Assembly (NCBI RefSeq): GCF_013004375.1
Contig: NZ_JABERI010000035.1
Location: forward strand, 1 to 64,000
Length of the DNA stretch: 64,000 bases
DNA from: Acinetobacter terrae
Lineage (GTDB): Bacteria; Pseudomonadota; Gammaproteobacteria; Pseudomonadales; Moraxellaceae
Direction of reading: 5' to 3'
This document shows, piece after piece, positions 55,361 through 64,000 of the stretch. Numbering within the stretch: the first letter of the stretch is position 1; each line of letters begins with the position of its first letter. Both the position numbers and the translations under genes were made by a program. The notes under the pieces were generated by a model. It saw only the letters and a program-made list of their open reading frames with translations. It made no database searches and was not told the DNA's origin.

Positions 55361-56437
55361 TCAAATATTGGCTAAATAAGCTGCAACATCATCCACTGTG
55401 GCTCTCGCTGTTCTAGAAACGCCAATTAATGTTGCAGAGGCTAGTCCAGTCCAGTCTCCATATCCCACTAACCACAAGTTCGCGATCTTGACCGACCTTC
55501 CGTCCTTAACCTCTACCGAGTTATCTTGCTCTACCGCACCCAGACTGCTCAAGTGATCCAATGAGGCTTTAAAACCCGTGCACCAGATGACCGCATCAAC
55601 GTGTTCTTCAGAGCCATCAGGCCAAATGACAGAATTTGTGGTAAACGATTTAAAAGGCGGACGACTATGCAAAACCTCTCTCTCCCTCGCCTCCTTAACA
55701 CTATCAATCATCACAATATCACCAAGCCCCCCAACAGGCTGATCAATGACTTTACCCTCTTGCTGTGCTTTTAAGCGTTCCGTCGCTCTTAAAAACAGTA
55801 CACGACCGTCCACATCATCGGATAAAAATTGAGGCGGAGTTTTTGTGACCCAAATGGTTTCAGCAACTTGTGAAACCTCAGCGAGTATTTGCGCGCCCGA
55901 ATTCCCCCCACCCACCACGATGACTTTCTTATCTTTAAATGGATCTGCATTCAGGTAATGGGCTGAATGTAACTGCGTGCCTTGAAAGTTTTCCTGTCCC
56001 GGATAATCAGGAATAAACGGCTTGCGCCATGTCCCTGTTGCACTGATCACCACCTTGGCTCGCCAAAACTTTTCTCCAGCATATACGTCTAAATACTTTC
56101 CCTTCGATTCCACACGATCGACATGTACTGGACGAACAATCGAAAATTGATATCTCTGTTCATAAGCCGATAAATACTGGATCACCTCATTTCGTGTTGG
56201 ATAGGTCTGTTCAGTGATGGGCATCATCCAACCGGATAGAGAACTCCAGGTATTAGGAGAAAAAAGACGCAATGACTCCCAGGTATGCAGCCAGGCACCC
56301 CCTGCTTGATTTTGCTCATCCAATATAATGAATGGGATTTTCTTGCGCTTTAAAAAATAAGCGGTAGATAAAGCGGCCTGCCCACCACCGATAATGATCA
56401 CATCAGTTTCAGTCTGTTTCTGGTTCAAAGCCTTCAC
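55361..56437 (-). CDS. arsO: Flavin monooxygenase ArsO
   Basis: 358 residues. FAD-binding GxGxxA motif ([16 protein letters not shown]), second dinucleotide motif [13 protein letters not shown], and [11 protein letters not shown] between them, as in flavin-containing monooxygenase-like ArsO. Role in arsenic metabolism is inferred from its place in ars clusters. A strong hairpin (56469-56501) separates it from arsH, so it may have its own promoter or depend on read-through. Confidence 0.8.
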   Translation of the reverse strand: MKALNQKQTETDVIIIGGGQAALSTAYFLKRKKIPFIILDEQNQAGGAWLHTWESLRLFSPNTWSSLSGWMMPITEQTYPTRNEVIQYLSAYEQRYQFSIVRPVHVDRVESKGKYLDVYAGEKFWRAKVVISATGTWRKPFIPDYPGQENFQGTQLHSAHYLNADPFKDKKVIVVGGGNSGAQILAEVSQVAETIWVTKTPPQFLSDDVDGRVLFLRATERLKAQQEGKVIDQPVGGLGDIVMIDSVKEAREREVLHSRPPFKSFTTNSVIWPDGSEEHVDAVIWCTGFKASLDHLSSLGAVEQDNSVEVKDGRSVKIANLWLVGYGDWTGLASATLIGVSRTARATVDDVAAYLANI

Positions 56438-56468
56438 CTTTTCCTTATTTATCTCTGACTTCTTTAAT

Positions 56469-56501
56469 GTAAAAACCCAATCATGAAGACTGGGTTTTTA
56501 C
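56469..56501. terminator. Bidirectional terminator between arsH and arsO
   Basis: Perfect 11-bp stem GTAAAAACCCA/TGGGTTTTTAC. The A/T-rich arms supply T-runs on both strands. Confidence 0.75.
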
Positions 56502-56595
56502 AATATTCATTGTACCTTTAACAGCACTTCATCGGTACAGCATAAAAGTGTTACTGACCTGGTAATGAGGCGCAGTATTTAATACCATCCAGCAT

Positions 56596-57300
56596 TTACA
56601 AACTGCGCTGATTTACACGATTGGACAACTCTTCAGCCGATTCCTTGCGTTCAGAATAACGATCAGTCAGGTATTTGCTTTGACCACGAGTCAGTAGGGT
56701 GAACTTAAATAACTCTTCCATGACATCCACAATCCGGTCATAGAAAGCTGAAGGCTTCATTCGTCCATCTTCTTCGAATTCCAAGAAAGCTTTCGGAATT
56801 GAAGACTGATTTGGAATGGTGATCATCCGCATCCAGCGCCCCAAAATACGCATCTGGTTCAGGCTGTTAAATGACTGTGATCCACCACTGACTTGCATCA
56901 AGGCAAGGGTTTTACCTTGGGTGGCACGGATTGCCCCTCCTGCCAGTGGAATCCAATCTATTTGTGATTTAAAAATTGAACTCATAGAACCATGGCGTTC
57001 AGGTGAACACCAGACCATGCCTTCTGACCATGCTAAAAGTTCATGCAACTCTTTTACTTTTGGATGCTCAGTATCCGCATCTTCAGGTAAAGGAAGCCCT
57101 TTAGGATGAAAGATTTTTACTTCCGCCCCAAAATGCTCCAGGATTCGACCGGCTTCAAGAACGGCAAGGCGACTGTAAGAGCGTTCTCGATTCGAGCCGT
57201 AAAGGAGCAAAATGCGAGGGGGATGAGCAAGTTCTTTTGCCTGAACTTTTTCAAAAGTCGGTTGCTCAAGAAGATTAAGATCTACGTTTGGGAGATTCAT
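56596..57300 (-). CDS. arsH: ArsH NADPH-dependent FMN reductase
   Basis: 234 residues. FMN-binding loop [14 protein letters not shown] near the N-terminus, [27 protein letters not shown], and GGSQSFNSL, all typical of ArsH. It oxidises trivalent organoarsenicals and reduces other compounds with NADPH. It starts four bases after acr3. Confidence 0.92.
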   Translation of the reverse strand: MNLPNVDLNLLEQPTFEKVQAKELAHPPRILLLYGSNRERSYSRLAVLEAGRILEHFGAEVKIFHPKGLPLPEDADTEHPKVKELHELLAWSEGMVWCSPERHGSMSSIFKSQIDWIPLAGGAIRATQGKTLALMQVSGGSQSFNSLNQMRILGRWMRMITIPNQSSIPKAFLEFEEDGRMKPSAFYDRIVDVMEELFKFTLLTRGQSKYLTDRYSERKESAEELSNRVNQRSL

Positions 57301-57304
57301 AGAA

Positions 57305-58345
57305 TTAGGCCTCTTTAAAAACTTTTTTTCTCAGCCAGAGCGAAACACTCACCAAGGCAATCAACACCGGAACTTCGACCAATGGACCAATAATCGTGGT
57401 AAAAGCAACAGGTGAAGCGATACCAAAAGTGGCAATTGCGACTGCCAGTGATAATTCAAAATTATTCCCGGCTGCAGTAAATGCGATTGCTGTGGTCTTA
57501 GGATAGTCATTGCCCATCCATTTACTCATAAAGAAGCTGATAAAGAACATCAAAACGAAGTAAATGGTTAAAGGAACCGCGATTCGTAAAACTTCCAGTG
57601 GAAGACTCACGACATCACCACCTTTTAGGCTAAACATGGCCAGAATCGTGAACAGTAAAGCCATTAAACTCAGCGGGCTGATTTTCGGAATAAACTGAGT
57701 TTCATACCACTCTACCCCTTTTTGTTTCACCAGAATCCAACGCGTTAAGAAACCCAACAGAAATGGAATACCAAGATAAACCAGAACAGCATGGGTGATG
57801 GTCCAGAAATCAACATGAATGACCTGTGAAGCAACACCGAAATAAGGTGGCAGGAAGGTCAGGAATAACCAGGCATAGGTACTGAAGAATAAAATCTGGA
57901 AGATACTGTTAAAGGCAACTAAGGCTGCAACATATTGATTATCACCACAAGCTAGGCCATTCCAAACCAATACCATGGCAATACATCGAGCTAGACCGAT
58001 CAGGATGACACCAGTCATATATTCGGGATAGCTATGTAAAAATATAATAGCCAGAGCAAACATCAGTACTGGAGCAATTAGCCAGTTTTGTATTAAAGAT
58101 AAAGTTAGTGTTTTTTTATCTTTAAATACTTGTGGCAACGTCGCATAGTTCACTTTTGCCAGGGGTGGATACATCATCAGAATAAGACCAACTGCAATTG
58201 GAATATTCACAGAGTTGATACTTAATTGATCGAGTGCGACAGAAGCTTGCGGAAAGAAGTTCCCGATGGCAATACCTAGAGCCATGGCAATAAAAATCCA
58301 TAGCGTCAGGTTACGATCTAAAAAGGATAAGCGTTTTTCAGACAT
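57305..58345 (-). CDS. acr3: Arsenite efflux transporter Acr3
   Basis: 346 residues, ten membrane segments. Conserved Acr3 features include the cysteine in [16 protein letters not shown] and [20 protein letters not shown] with the conserved Glu. It exports arsenite using the proton-motive force. It starts five bases after the stop of arsC and is followed closely by arsH. Confidence 0.92.
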   Translation of the reverse strand: MSEKRLSFLDRNLTLWIFIAMALGIAIGNFFPQASVALDQLSINSVNIPIAVGLILMMYPPLAKVNYATLPQVFKDKKTLTLSLIQNWLIAPVLMFALAIIFLHSYPEYMTGVILIGLARCIAMVLVWNGLACGDNQYVAALVAFNSIFQILFFSTYAWLFLTFLPPYFGVASQVIHVDFWTITHAVLVYLGIPFLLGFLTRWILVKQKGVEWYETQFIPKISPLSLMALLFTILAMFSLKGGDVVSLPLEVLRIAVPLTIYFVLMFFISFFMSKWMGNDYPKTTAIAFTAAGNNFELSLAVAIATFGIASPVAFTTIIGPLVEVPVLIALVSVSLWLRKKVFKEA

Positions 58346-58350
58346 ATCTC

Positions 58351-58824
58351 TTACTCGACATTCGAAATTTTATTGATTTCAGCAATGAGTTCAGGACGAG
58401 AGAGTTTATTTACATCGAGGGCAAATAAAGCATCTAAGCGTTTATTGATATGTTCAACAGTGCTCATAAAGGCTTTCATTTTTTCTTCTTTATTCACTTC
58501 TAGGTGTGAAGGATCAGCCAATCCCCAATGTGCCTTGATTGCACCACCCAAATAAAGTGGACAGGCTTCTTGAGCAGCAGAGTCACATACCGTGATCACA
58601 ACATCAGGTTGGTACTGTTCACAGTCATCAATCGTTTTACTCCATAAACCTTCGGTAGATAACCCTAAGTTTTCAAGGGTTTCTATGGTCAGCGGGTGCA
58701 CTTGTCCTGAAGGCTTACTCCCAGCACTATATGCTTTCCAACCTTCCGGGGCACGGCTATTAAACAAAACTTCTGACAAGATGCTACGGCAGCTATTGCC
58801 TGTACAAAGAAATAAAAACTTCAT
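58351..58824 (-). CDS. arsC: Arsenate reductase, low-molecular-weight phosphatase type
   Basis: 157 residues. P-loop CTGNSCRS at the N-terminus and Cys residues in [15 protein letters not shown] and DPSHLE, as in the thioredoxin-linked ArsC fold. It reduces arsenate to arsenite for export by Acr3. Starts three bases after arsR. A second, unrelated arsC lies at 59207. Confidence 0.9.
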   Translation of the reverse strand: MKFLFLCTGNSCRSILSEVLFNSRAPEGWKAYSAGSKPSGQVHPLTIETLENLGLSTEGLWSKTIDDCEQYQPDVVITVCDSAAQEACPLYLGGAIKAHWGLADPSHLEVNKEEKMKAFMSTVEHINKRLDALFALDVNKLSRPELIAEINKISNVE

Positions 58825-58827
58825 TTT

Positions 58828-59148
58828 TTACTCACAATGAATTTGAATACAAGAATCAGGTATAGGTGATTTATTCAGACTTTCTGTAGGTTGTAGTTCT
58901 GCAAGAATTGCAAAACACCACTCGGGTAATTTTTGGTTAATACTGTAATACACCCATTGCCCTTGACGACGATCGGTTAGTAGCCCGACTGAACGTAAAA
59001 GAGCTAAATGGCGAGAAATTTTAGGCTGGCTCAGTTGGAGTTTTTCGGTGAGGTCACAAACACAAAGCTCTTGATGCTTCGCTACCAAGACAACAATGTT
59101 CAGACGTGTCTCGTCCGCTAAACATTTAAAGAAATTGACTTGTTCCAT
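58828..59148 (-). CDS. arsR: ArsR arsenite-responsive repressor
   Basis: 106 residues from the ATG at 59148 (AGAGGTG upstream). A longer frame to 59190 runs into the operator region. Winged helix with arsenite-binding ELCVCDLTEKL at the start of the recognition region, QLSQPKISRHLALLRSVGLL and the wing RQGQWVYYSI. It represses the ars operon until arsenite binds. Confidence 0.92.
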   Translation of the reverse strand: MEQVNFFKCLADETRLNIVVLVAKHQELCVCDLTEKLQLSQPKISRHLALLRSVGLLTDRRQGQWVYYSINQKLPEWCFAILAELQPTESLNKSPIPDSCIQIHCE

Positions 59149-59206
59149 CGCTGCACCTCTCTGTTCATGTGGATATATAAATATCCACATATATTAACCA
59201 ATTTTT
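59149..59206. promoter_or_regulatory. Possible ArsR operator
   Basis: GTGGATATATAAATATCCAC (59169-59188) is a perfect 10-bp palindrome directly upstream of arsR. A related A/T palindrome CATATATATG with ATATATG/CATATAT repeats lies upstream of the first arsC at about 59670-59710. Confidence 0.6.
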
Positions 59207-59635
59207 TTATTTCAATCTTTGTCCATTTTCATCTACTATTTTTTCACCATCTTCTTTGCTAAAAGCACCTTTTTGTGGGAAAGGTAAAATATCTAGTACC
59301 ACTTCTGATGGTCTTGCCAGACGTGTACCCAATTCTGTAACTACAAAAGGACGGTTAATTAACAGCGGATACTGCAGCATAAAATCTATAAGTTGTTCAT
59401 CAGACCAATCTTCTTGATCAAGCCCTAAATCAGAATACGGTGCTACATTGCTTCGTATAGCTTGTCTAACTGTAAGATTTGCATCTTGAATCATGCGGCG
59501 TAGCTCATCTTGCGATGGCGGCATTTGTAAATAGTGAACAACTGTAGGCTCAATTCCTGCATTTTGGATTAAAGCCAAGGCATTCCTGGACGTACCACAC
59601 TCAGGATTGTGGTAAATCTTTACGGTCGAGGTCAT
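59207..59635 (-). CDS. arsC: Arsenate reductase, glutaredoxin type
   Basis: 142 residues. Active-site Cys in YHNPECGTSRNALALI, Arg motif in INRPFVVTELGTRLARP, thioredoxin-like fold, so the glutaredoxin-dependent ArsC. First gene of the ars operon. It gives the cluster two arsenate reductases using different electron donors. 59 bases before arsR. Confidence 0.92.
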   Translation of the reverse strand: MTSTVKIYHNPECGTSRNALALIQNAGIEPTVVHYLQMPPSQDELRRMIQDANLTVRQAIRSNVAPYSDLGLDQEDWSDEQLIDFMLQYPLLINRPFVVTELGTRLARPSEVVLDILPFPQKGAFSKEDGEKIVDENGQRLK

Positions 59636-59930
59636 TTTTGCTGACTCTGCTGTTAAAAAACTTAGAGATATTTATATATGTATTTCCATATATATGCAAA
59701 TACATATATTAAAATTCTTTTATTTGGTGAACTGAGCTTTCAAAAATTCATAAAATATTTGTATTTTTTCTCACAAGTTTAAACTTGAAGCATTCAAGGA
59801 TAGGTATTCCTCCTTCTACAAACTATCAATAATGGCTATTGAATTACTCGATTGTTTTTCACGATTGAAAATACCCCCTGAAGACTAGTCAAAAAGACCC
59901 TAGCTTAAAATTTTGGATAACACACTTAGG
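59636..59930. other. Intergenic region between ars operon and recombinase module
   Basis: Contains the A/T palindromes upstream of arsC (59660-59715). The remainder shows no gene, and I could not identify an attachment site. Confidence 0.4.
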
Positions 59931-62900
59931 CTATTTTTTATTCGAAAAGCTAGGATGCATGATCATCCAAAGATGCATATATGATCTAAAATCCTGAAAA
60001 TGAATAGTCTTTTGCTTATAGATAAATTTGAATGTTAGCTCGAAATATTGATACTTATTCAAACCATTGAGATTGTGATCTATTTTTATTTTTTCAAATT
60101 CCTTCTCCTCTGGATTATAACCTCTTAAATGCCATACTTGCTTGCCAAATAAAGAGATCCCCATATTTCTAAAATTTTCGAGGAAAAGTCGATCTTGTTC
60201 TGTATTGTAGAACTTTATAAATGCCTCAGAACGACGAGTCCTAAAAACCATAATCTCTAACATCCGCTTAAAATCATCAAGTTCCACCCAAGTTAGCACT
60301 TTCCTTTGTAGTGACCTATTCAACTGTAAGAAATAACTACGGCGATCTATTTCACTACTCATTTTGGGTAAAATTGTTCCGTTTCGTTTGTCATCAATTA
60401 GCCTCGACCTCCTTCTGTTGGTAACTGCTACCATCGCTATACGCTCTGCACTTTGCCAATACATTTGCAGATCTGGATTTAGACTGGTTTCAATACCTTG
60501 CTGCAATGATTTTTCATAAGCGGATAATTGACCAAAAACTTCGAGTGGATAATGCCAATACAAGGTTTCTGAAGACTTCTTGTATTCCACTGGTTGCTGC
60601 AAATAAGGAAGTGACGATGCACTGGTTTTAAATTTTAGGAAATTGCATTGTTTATTCAATAGCTTGGAAGATAAAATAATAGGCTGTTCATCATGACTTT
60701 GCTTATTATGAATTAAATATTCATATACCTTTTTAGGCATTTTAAACGTTTGCTGCTGTAGACTAGACATGATGATCAGATCTGCTACATGTAAATAAGT
60801 TTCTGCAGTCGTGGCTAAAGACTCATGCCCAAATAAATCTGATAAAACTAACCATTTCTTCTGGGAAATAGAATCCACATTGGTATGTATACCCAAAAGT
60901 TTTTCACGAATTCGAGTCGAATGTGGCTGTGTATAATCGGTATATCCTTCGATTAAAGCATGATCTGCATGCATGACCAAAAACAGTTGATTGATTGCAG
61001 TGTGACGGAAACTATGTAACCTGTAAGGTGCCTGACCTAAACGATTCCATTGCCAGGTTTTAAATAATTGATTAAGAAAATTTCCGGTAATTTTTTGCCC
61101 ATTAAAAATAAATAATGCATCCTTATTTTTACTATTTGAAAATCTTTGACTGAGGAATTTCGAGAGTAATTCATTTTCTTGTGCAGTCAGTAATAAACTT
61201 ATGGGGATACGACGTTTTGCTTTTTTTGACTTCAACCGACGTAAAGGATTAGGACAAATTCGAAAAACAATTGGGGATTCAGGTGTCGCCTGAATCACAT
61301 CTTTGACTCGTAGGCCCAATAACTCATTTGCCCTTAAACCCGTCCGATACAATATCGTAAACAATAAAATAAATGGCGATACATCAAAATTAAAATTTTC
61401 AAATCCCCCAATTTTCTTTTCTAAATCCAATTGGAGTTGCTGCATAATTGCTGGTGAAATCATGCGCGCTTCGACTATATGTTTCATTGCTATTTTTTCA
61501 AGTTGATCTTTATTAATTGGAGGAACGTTACGAAATCCCAATTCATGTTCAAGAACATCAGATTGATTTTTCTCAGAATCATATTGATTAAAAGCTTTCT
61601 CTTTACTTTGAAATTCATGAAATTCTATTAATAATTTACGTAACTGACTGACTACCTTGTTATTTTTTAAATTTTCACCAGTCGATATGAGCTCATTATT
61701 TGATTCTTCAGTATCTCTGTCTTTTGCTAAATCAATTATCCTTTGATAAAAATCCAGATAATCTTCCATATTAAAAGAACGTAGTTCTATTTTTTCATGG
61801 GCACAGATAAACATCCAACGTGACAATAAAACTGATCGTTCATTGCTGAAATGTTCAACTGTAGTCCTCTTCTCAATTGCCTTGTTTATCTTAAAGATAA
61901 AAAACTTCACTAAACGGTAATAGGCATGCCATACGCCTTGATCTATAGCTGAAATTTTTTGATTGTTTTGTCGCTTTTCTAACTCATCTGCATAACTTTG
62001 ATATTGCTGTAATAATTCTGGAAATTTGCTTTTACCACGAATTTCTAAACATTTTTTTTGATCTTGATTTTCATAATAGAAATAGTGTTCAAAATCATCT
62101 GTAGGGGTTGTATCTTCATCTTCGTCTTTATTCGTTATACCTTCGTCTTCTGTTGTATCTTTGATTTTTGGCTGAGTTTCACTATCTAGTATTTGAATGA
62201 GTTGAGTCGAGAAACTATTAATATTACCCTGTCTTAACAGTTGCCATTGTTCTGGTGGCAAGCTACAGCTTTGTTGTTCAAAACAAGCGATTTGCTTAAA
62301 AAATTGATCCAAATGATTATGTGGCAATAACTCTAAGCTCGTGATGATAGCGAATTTATCTTTGAGTAAACTTTTCAAATTCGCATAATAGGATAAATAG
62401 ACATTTATATTCCTATCCAGTAGATTCACATCAAATTTTAAATAATCCCCGTTTTCAATATCCTCACTATCTTGCTGTATAAAACGTTTTTCAAAACAAC
62501 GCATCAAGTAAATGAGCAAACTTTTACTCACTTCGTCCATTCGCCACAATCTCGGCATACAAACCCTATTACCTAATTGGATACCATAATTTGACTGCTC
62601 AACTTTTAATAAAATACATGGGTATCGTTCATCTGGTTGTTGCTGGTAATAGAGTGGGTAATGAACCGCAGCATTGTGTTGGATTTCCTCCTGTAAGTTA
62701 AAAAACAAGCGGTAGCCTATCCATATGTCCCAAAAATGGTTATCTAGGTCATTCCAGCGCTTTTCGAGTATAGGTAATTGAAGAGAGGCTTGTTCTTTAA
62801 ATAAAAGAGTGTCTATTTTATTTAAAAAGCTTTTCACCTTCCAAGGCTTCTTTATAGTTTGTAGAAATACCCCCAATTGCTTTTGCTCTAAAGATGTGAG

Positions 62901-63677
62901 ATGCCACATGGTGGTAATATAACTCTGCATTTTTTCTTGTTGTTGAAACAAAGGGGATAATGATTTTCCCAACTGATCGAAATGTTGTTTCAGCTTGTCT
63001 AATTGTCTATAACACATCGAGTTTATATAATGCTTATGAAGCATCAGCCTTTGTTGCATAATTGAAATAGAAGAGTTTTCTTCTTGTTCTATGGCGTATT
63101 GCAGCTCTCCAAGTTCAAATAAACACTCCTTAAATTGCGATTGTATTTGCTCTTTGCTATCTACCTTTAATTTGCATTTGGGTGCAGATTTAAGCACTAT
63201 ACTACCCATCAAATGTAAGCTAAGCCATCGAGCGAATGCTTGTAAAGCGGCAAGATCAGTCAACCCTCCATATATCACACTACTCAATAATAGAGTTTGA
63301 AAAATTTGCTTTTCATCTGCACCTTTTATATGGGTTAATAATTCCTTTAAAAAACCATCTCTTAGTTGTTGGATCTGTTTAATTTGCATGAATAAATTCG
63401 GATCATTATTTAACTGATCGCGTTTTAACCGATACACTTGTGTCGGTATCTCAATATCTTCAGCAATTTTCTGATCCAGTTTTAACTGTTCAATCTTCTG
63501 CTTTAAATGGGTGAAAGCTTCAGTATATTCATCAATGCCCAAACGTTTTTTTATCCGAACTTTGGCCTGTTCATATTTCTTAGCAAATTGGCTTGATAAA
63601 ATTTCTTTAGACTCTAAACCTTTAAGCAGTTCTGCAAATTCAAGTGGTAATTGAACATCAGCTTTTTCTATACTCAC
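59931..63677 (-). CDS. Giant tyrosine recombinase (site-specific integrase)
   Basis: 1248 residues, three to four times the usual integrase. The C-terminal third carries a complete tyrosine recombinase core: Arg in TGLRANELLGLRVKDV, HSFRH (HxxR) in YRLHSFRHTAINQ, and GHESLATTAETYLHVADL with His and the nucleophile Tyr. The first 700 residues are helical with no motif I know (possible coiled coils, many Gln/Leu) and an acidic patch of about 20 D/E/T residues near 530. It overlaps the upstream gene by 4 bases. Probably moves the adjacent arsenic cargo (inference). Confidence 0.8.
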   Translation of the reverse strand: MSIEKADVQLPLEFAELLKGLESKEILSSQFAKKYEQAKVRIKKRLGIDEYTEAFTHLKQKIEQLKLDQKIAEDIEIPTQVYRLKRDQLNNDPNLFMQIKQIQQLRDGFLKELLTHIKGADEKQIFQTLLLSSVIYGGLTDLAALQAFARWLSLHLMGSIVLKSAPKCKLKVDSKEQIQSQFKECLFELGELQYAIEQEENSSISIMQQRLMLHKHYINSMCYRQLDKLKQHFDQLGKSLSPLFQQQEKMQSYITTMWHLTSLEQKQLGVFLQTIKKPWKVKSFLNKIDTLLFKEQASLQLPILEKRWNDLDNHFWDIWIGYRLFFNLQEEIQHNAAVHYPLYYQQQPDERYPCILLKVEQSNYGIQLGNRVCMPRLWRMDEVSKSLLIYLMRCFEKRFIQQDSEDIENGDYLKFDVNLLDRNINVYLSYYANLKSLLKDKFAIITSLELLPHNHLDQFFKQIACFEQQSCSLPPEQWQLLRQGNINSFSTQLIQILDSETQPKIKDTTEDEGITNKDEDEDTTPTDDFEHYFYYENQDQKKCLEIRGKSKFPELLQQYQSYADELEKRQNNQKISAIDQGVWHAYYRLVKFFIFKINKAIEKRTTVEHFSNERSVLLSRWMFICAHEKIELRSFNMEDYLDFYQRIIDLAKDRDTEESNNELISTGENLKNNKVVSQLRKLLIEFHEFQSKEKAFNQYDSEKNQSDVLEHELGFRNVPPINKDQLEKIAMKHIVEARMISPAIMQQLQLDLEKKIGGFENFNFDVSPFILLFTILYRTGLRANELLGLRVKDVIQATPESPIVFRICPNPLRRLKSKKAKRRIPISLLLTAQENELLSKFLSQRFSNSKNKDALFIFNGQKITGNFLNQLFKTWQWNRLGQAPYRLHSFRHTAINQLFLVMHADHALIEGYTDYTQPHSTRIREKLLGIHTNVDSISQKKWLVLSDLFGHESLATTAETYLHVADLIIMSSLQQQTFKMPKKVYEYLIHNKQSHDEQPIILSSKLLNKQCNFLKFKTSASSLPYLQQPVEYKKSSETLYWHYPLEVFGQLSAYEKSLQQGIETSLNPDLQMYWQSAERIAMVAVTNRRRSRLIDDKRNGTILPKMSSEIDRRSYFLQLNRSLQRKVLTWVELDDFKRMLEIMVFRTRRSEAFIKFYNTEQDRLFLENFRNMGISLFGKQVWHLRGYNPEEKEFEKIKIDHNLNGLNKYQYFELTFKFIYKQKTIHFQDFRSYMHLWMIMHPSFSNKK

Positions 63678-64000
63678 GCAACCTGCTCCAAACCCAACTC
63701 TAGTAGTAATTGATCCAAGGCTTTTTTTATTACAGTCACATCAGCCAGTGCCGCTGATGAAGTTTTTGGATTTAAAAACTCATCATTAAAGTCTTCATGA
63801 CCCATGATCTGATTAACAGTGGTTTTGGACAAGTATTGACCTGCCTCATTTTGATAATTAATTAAATATGAATAGCAAAAATGACGATGCCAATTATCTG
63901 CCCATTTTTTTCCACTTTTCTGGTCTTTAATCTGAACATCAGCTCGACTCATCTGCTGGCATTGAGACGCCTGCATTCCCTCAATAAGAGAAAAATTGAA
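63674..64000 (-). CDS. Integrase-like protein, C-terminal part (runs off the window)
   Basis: The frame is open to the window edge, so the gene starts beyond it. The visible 108 residues include WHRHFCYSYLI and TTVNQIMGHEDFNDEFLN. The GHE box resembles the tyrosine recombinase His-box, but no Tyr follows in the expected place (the tail is SSAALADVTVIKKALDQLL). It may be a catalytically inactive partner, or the resemblance may mislead. Its ATGA overlap with the giant recombinase implies translational coupling. Confidence 0.55.
   Translation of the reverse strand, partial: FNFSLIEGMQASQCQQMSRADVQIKDQKSGKKWADNWHRHFCYSYLINYQNEAGQYLSKTTVNQIMGHEDFNDEFLNPKTSSAALADVTVIKKALDQLLLELGLEQVA

Noticed and set aside
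59931..64000. Complete gamma-mobile-trio recombination module
   Set aside because: Considered because of paired large recombinase genes beside cargo, but only two genes are visible and no third partner follows before arsC. I cannot match the families with confidence.

Overview
The window looks like a chromosomal stretch of an Acinetobacter-type gammaproteobacterium (inference). It is A+T-rich. It pairs housekeeping genes (acnA, NAD-malic enzyme, dps) with IS ends and remnants of kinds common in that genus: IS17-like IS5, IS66, IS3 and IS1341-type tnpB. I saw no tRNA, rRNA or CRISPR array.

Layout. 1-2.6 kb is a scar of nested mobile DNA: an IS3 tail, an ISNCY head, and a 5'-truncated group II intron in an IS66 transposase. 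2.6-5.8 kb is an unusual island of minus-strand terminators, candidate small RNAs and tiny ORFs, part of which is duplicated and split by an IS5-family element. 5.8-8.4 kb holds a copB remnant, a Cys-rich CDF-type metal transporter and an intact tnpB element. 8.9-13.2 kb is a four-gene minus-strand operon (thermostable-hemolysin-family protein, AMP ligase, clavaminate-synthase-like dioxygenase, SDR) with eight copies of an 8-bp repeat in its upstream region. 13.2-21 kb has a voltage-gated-type K+ channel and an outer-membrane factor/HlyD/RbbA-like/YhhJ-like export operon. 21.6-25.4 kb has acnA and a MarR regulator.

26.1-36.0 kb is a membrane-lipid modification locus. A plus-strand operon (NTF2-like lipoprotein, chalcone-isomerase-like protein, response regulator) converges on a minus-strand operon (desaturase, FAD oxidoreductase, DUF1365, CFA synthase, DUF1295, second CFA-like methyltransferase, histidine kinase), with a lipocalin upstream. 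The two halves of the two-component system therefore sit in different operons.

37.2-40.1 kb carries an MbcA/ParS-like protein and a TOTE-type archaeo-eukaryotic primase fused to an SF2 helicase, a candidate conflict or defence module, followed by IS debris and an IS17-like element. 42.2-52.4 kb is rich in c-di-GMP genes: a GAF-PAS-LOV-GGDEF-EAL blue-light sensor candidate and two paralogous sensor diguanylate cyclases, one broken in its GGDEF motif. They surround malic enzyme, dps and a uspA gene cut by a second, dead tnpB element. 53-64 kb has a decayed toxin-antitoxin pair, a Na/Pi transporter, an arsenic resistance cluster (arsC-arsR-arsC-acr3-arsH-arsO) and, upstream of it, a 1248-residue tyrosine recombinase overlapping a second integrase-like gene that runs off the window. 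This suggests an arsenic island.
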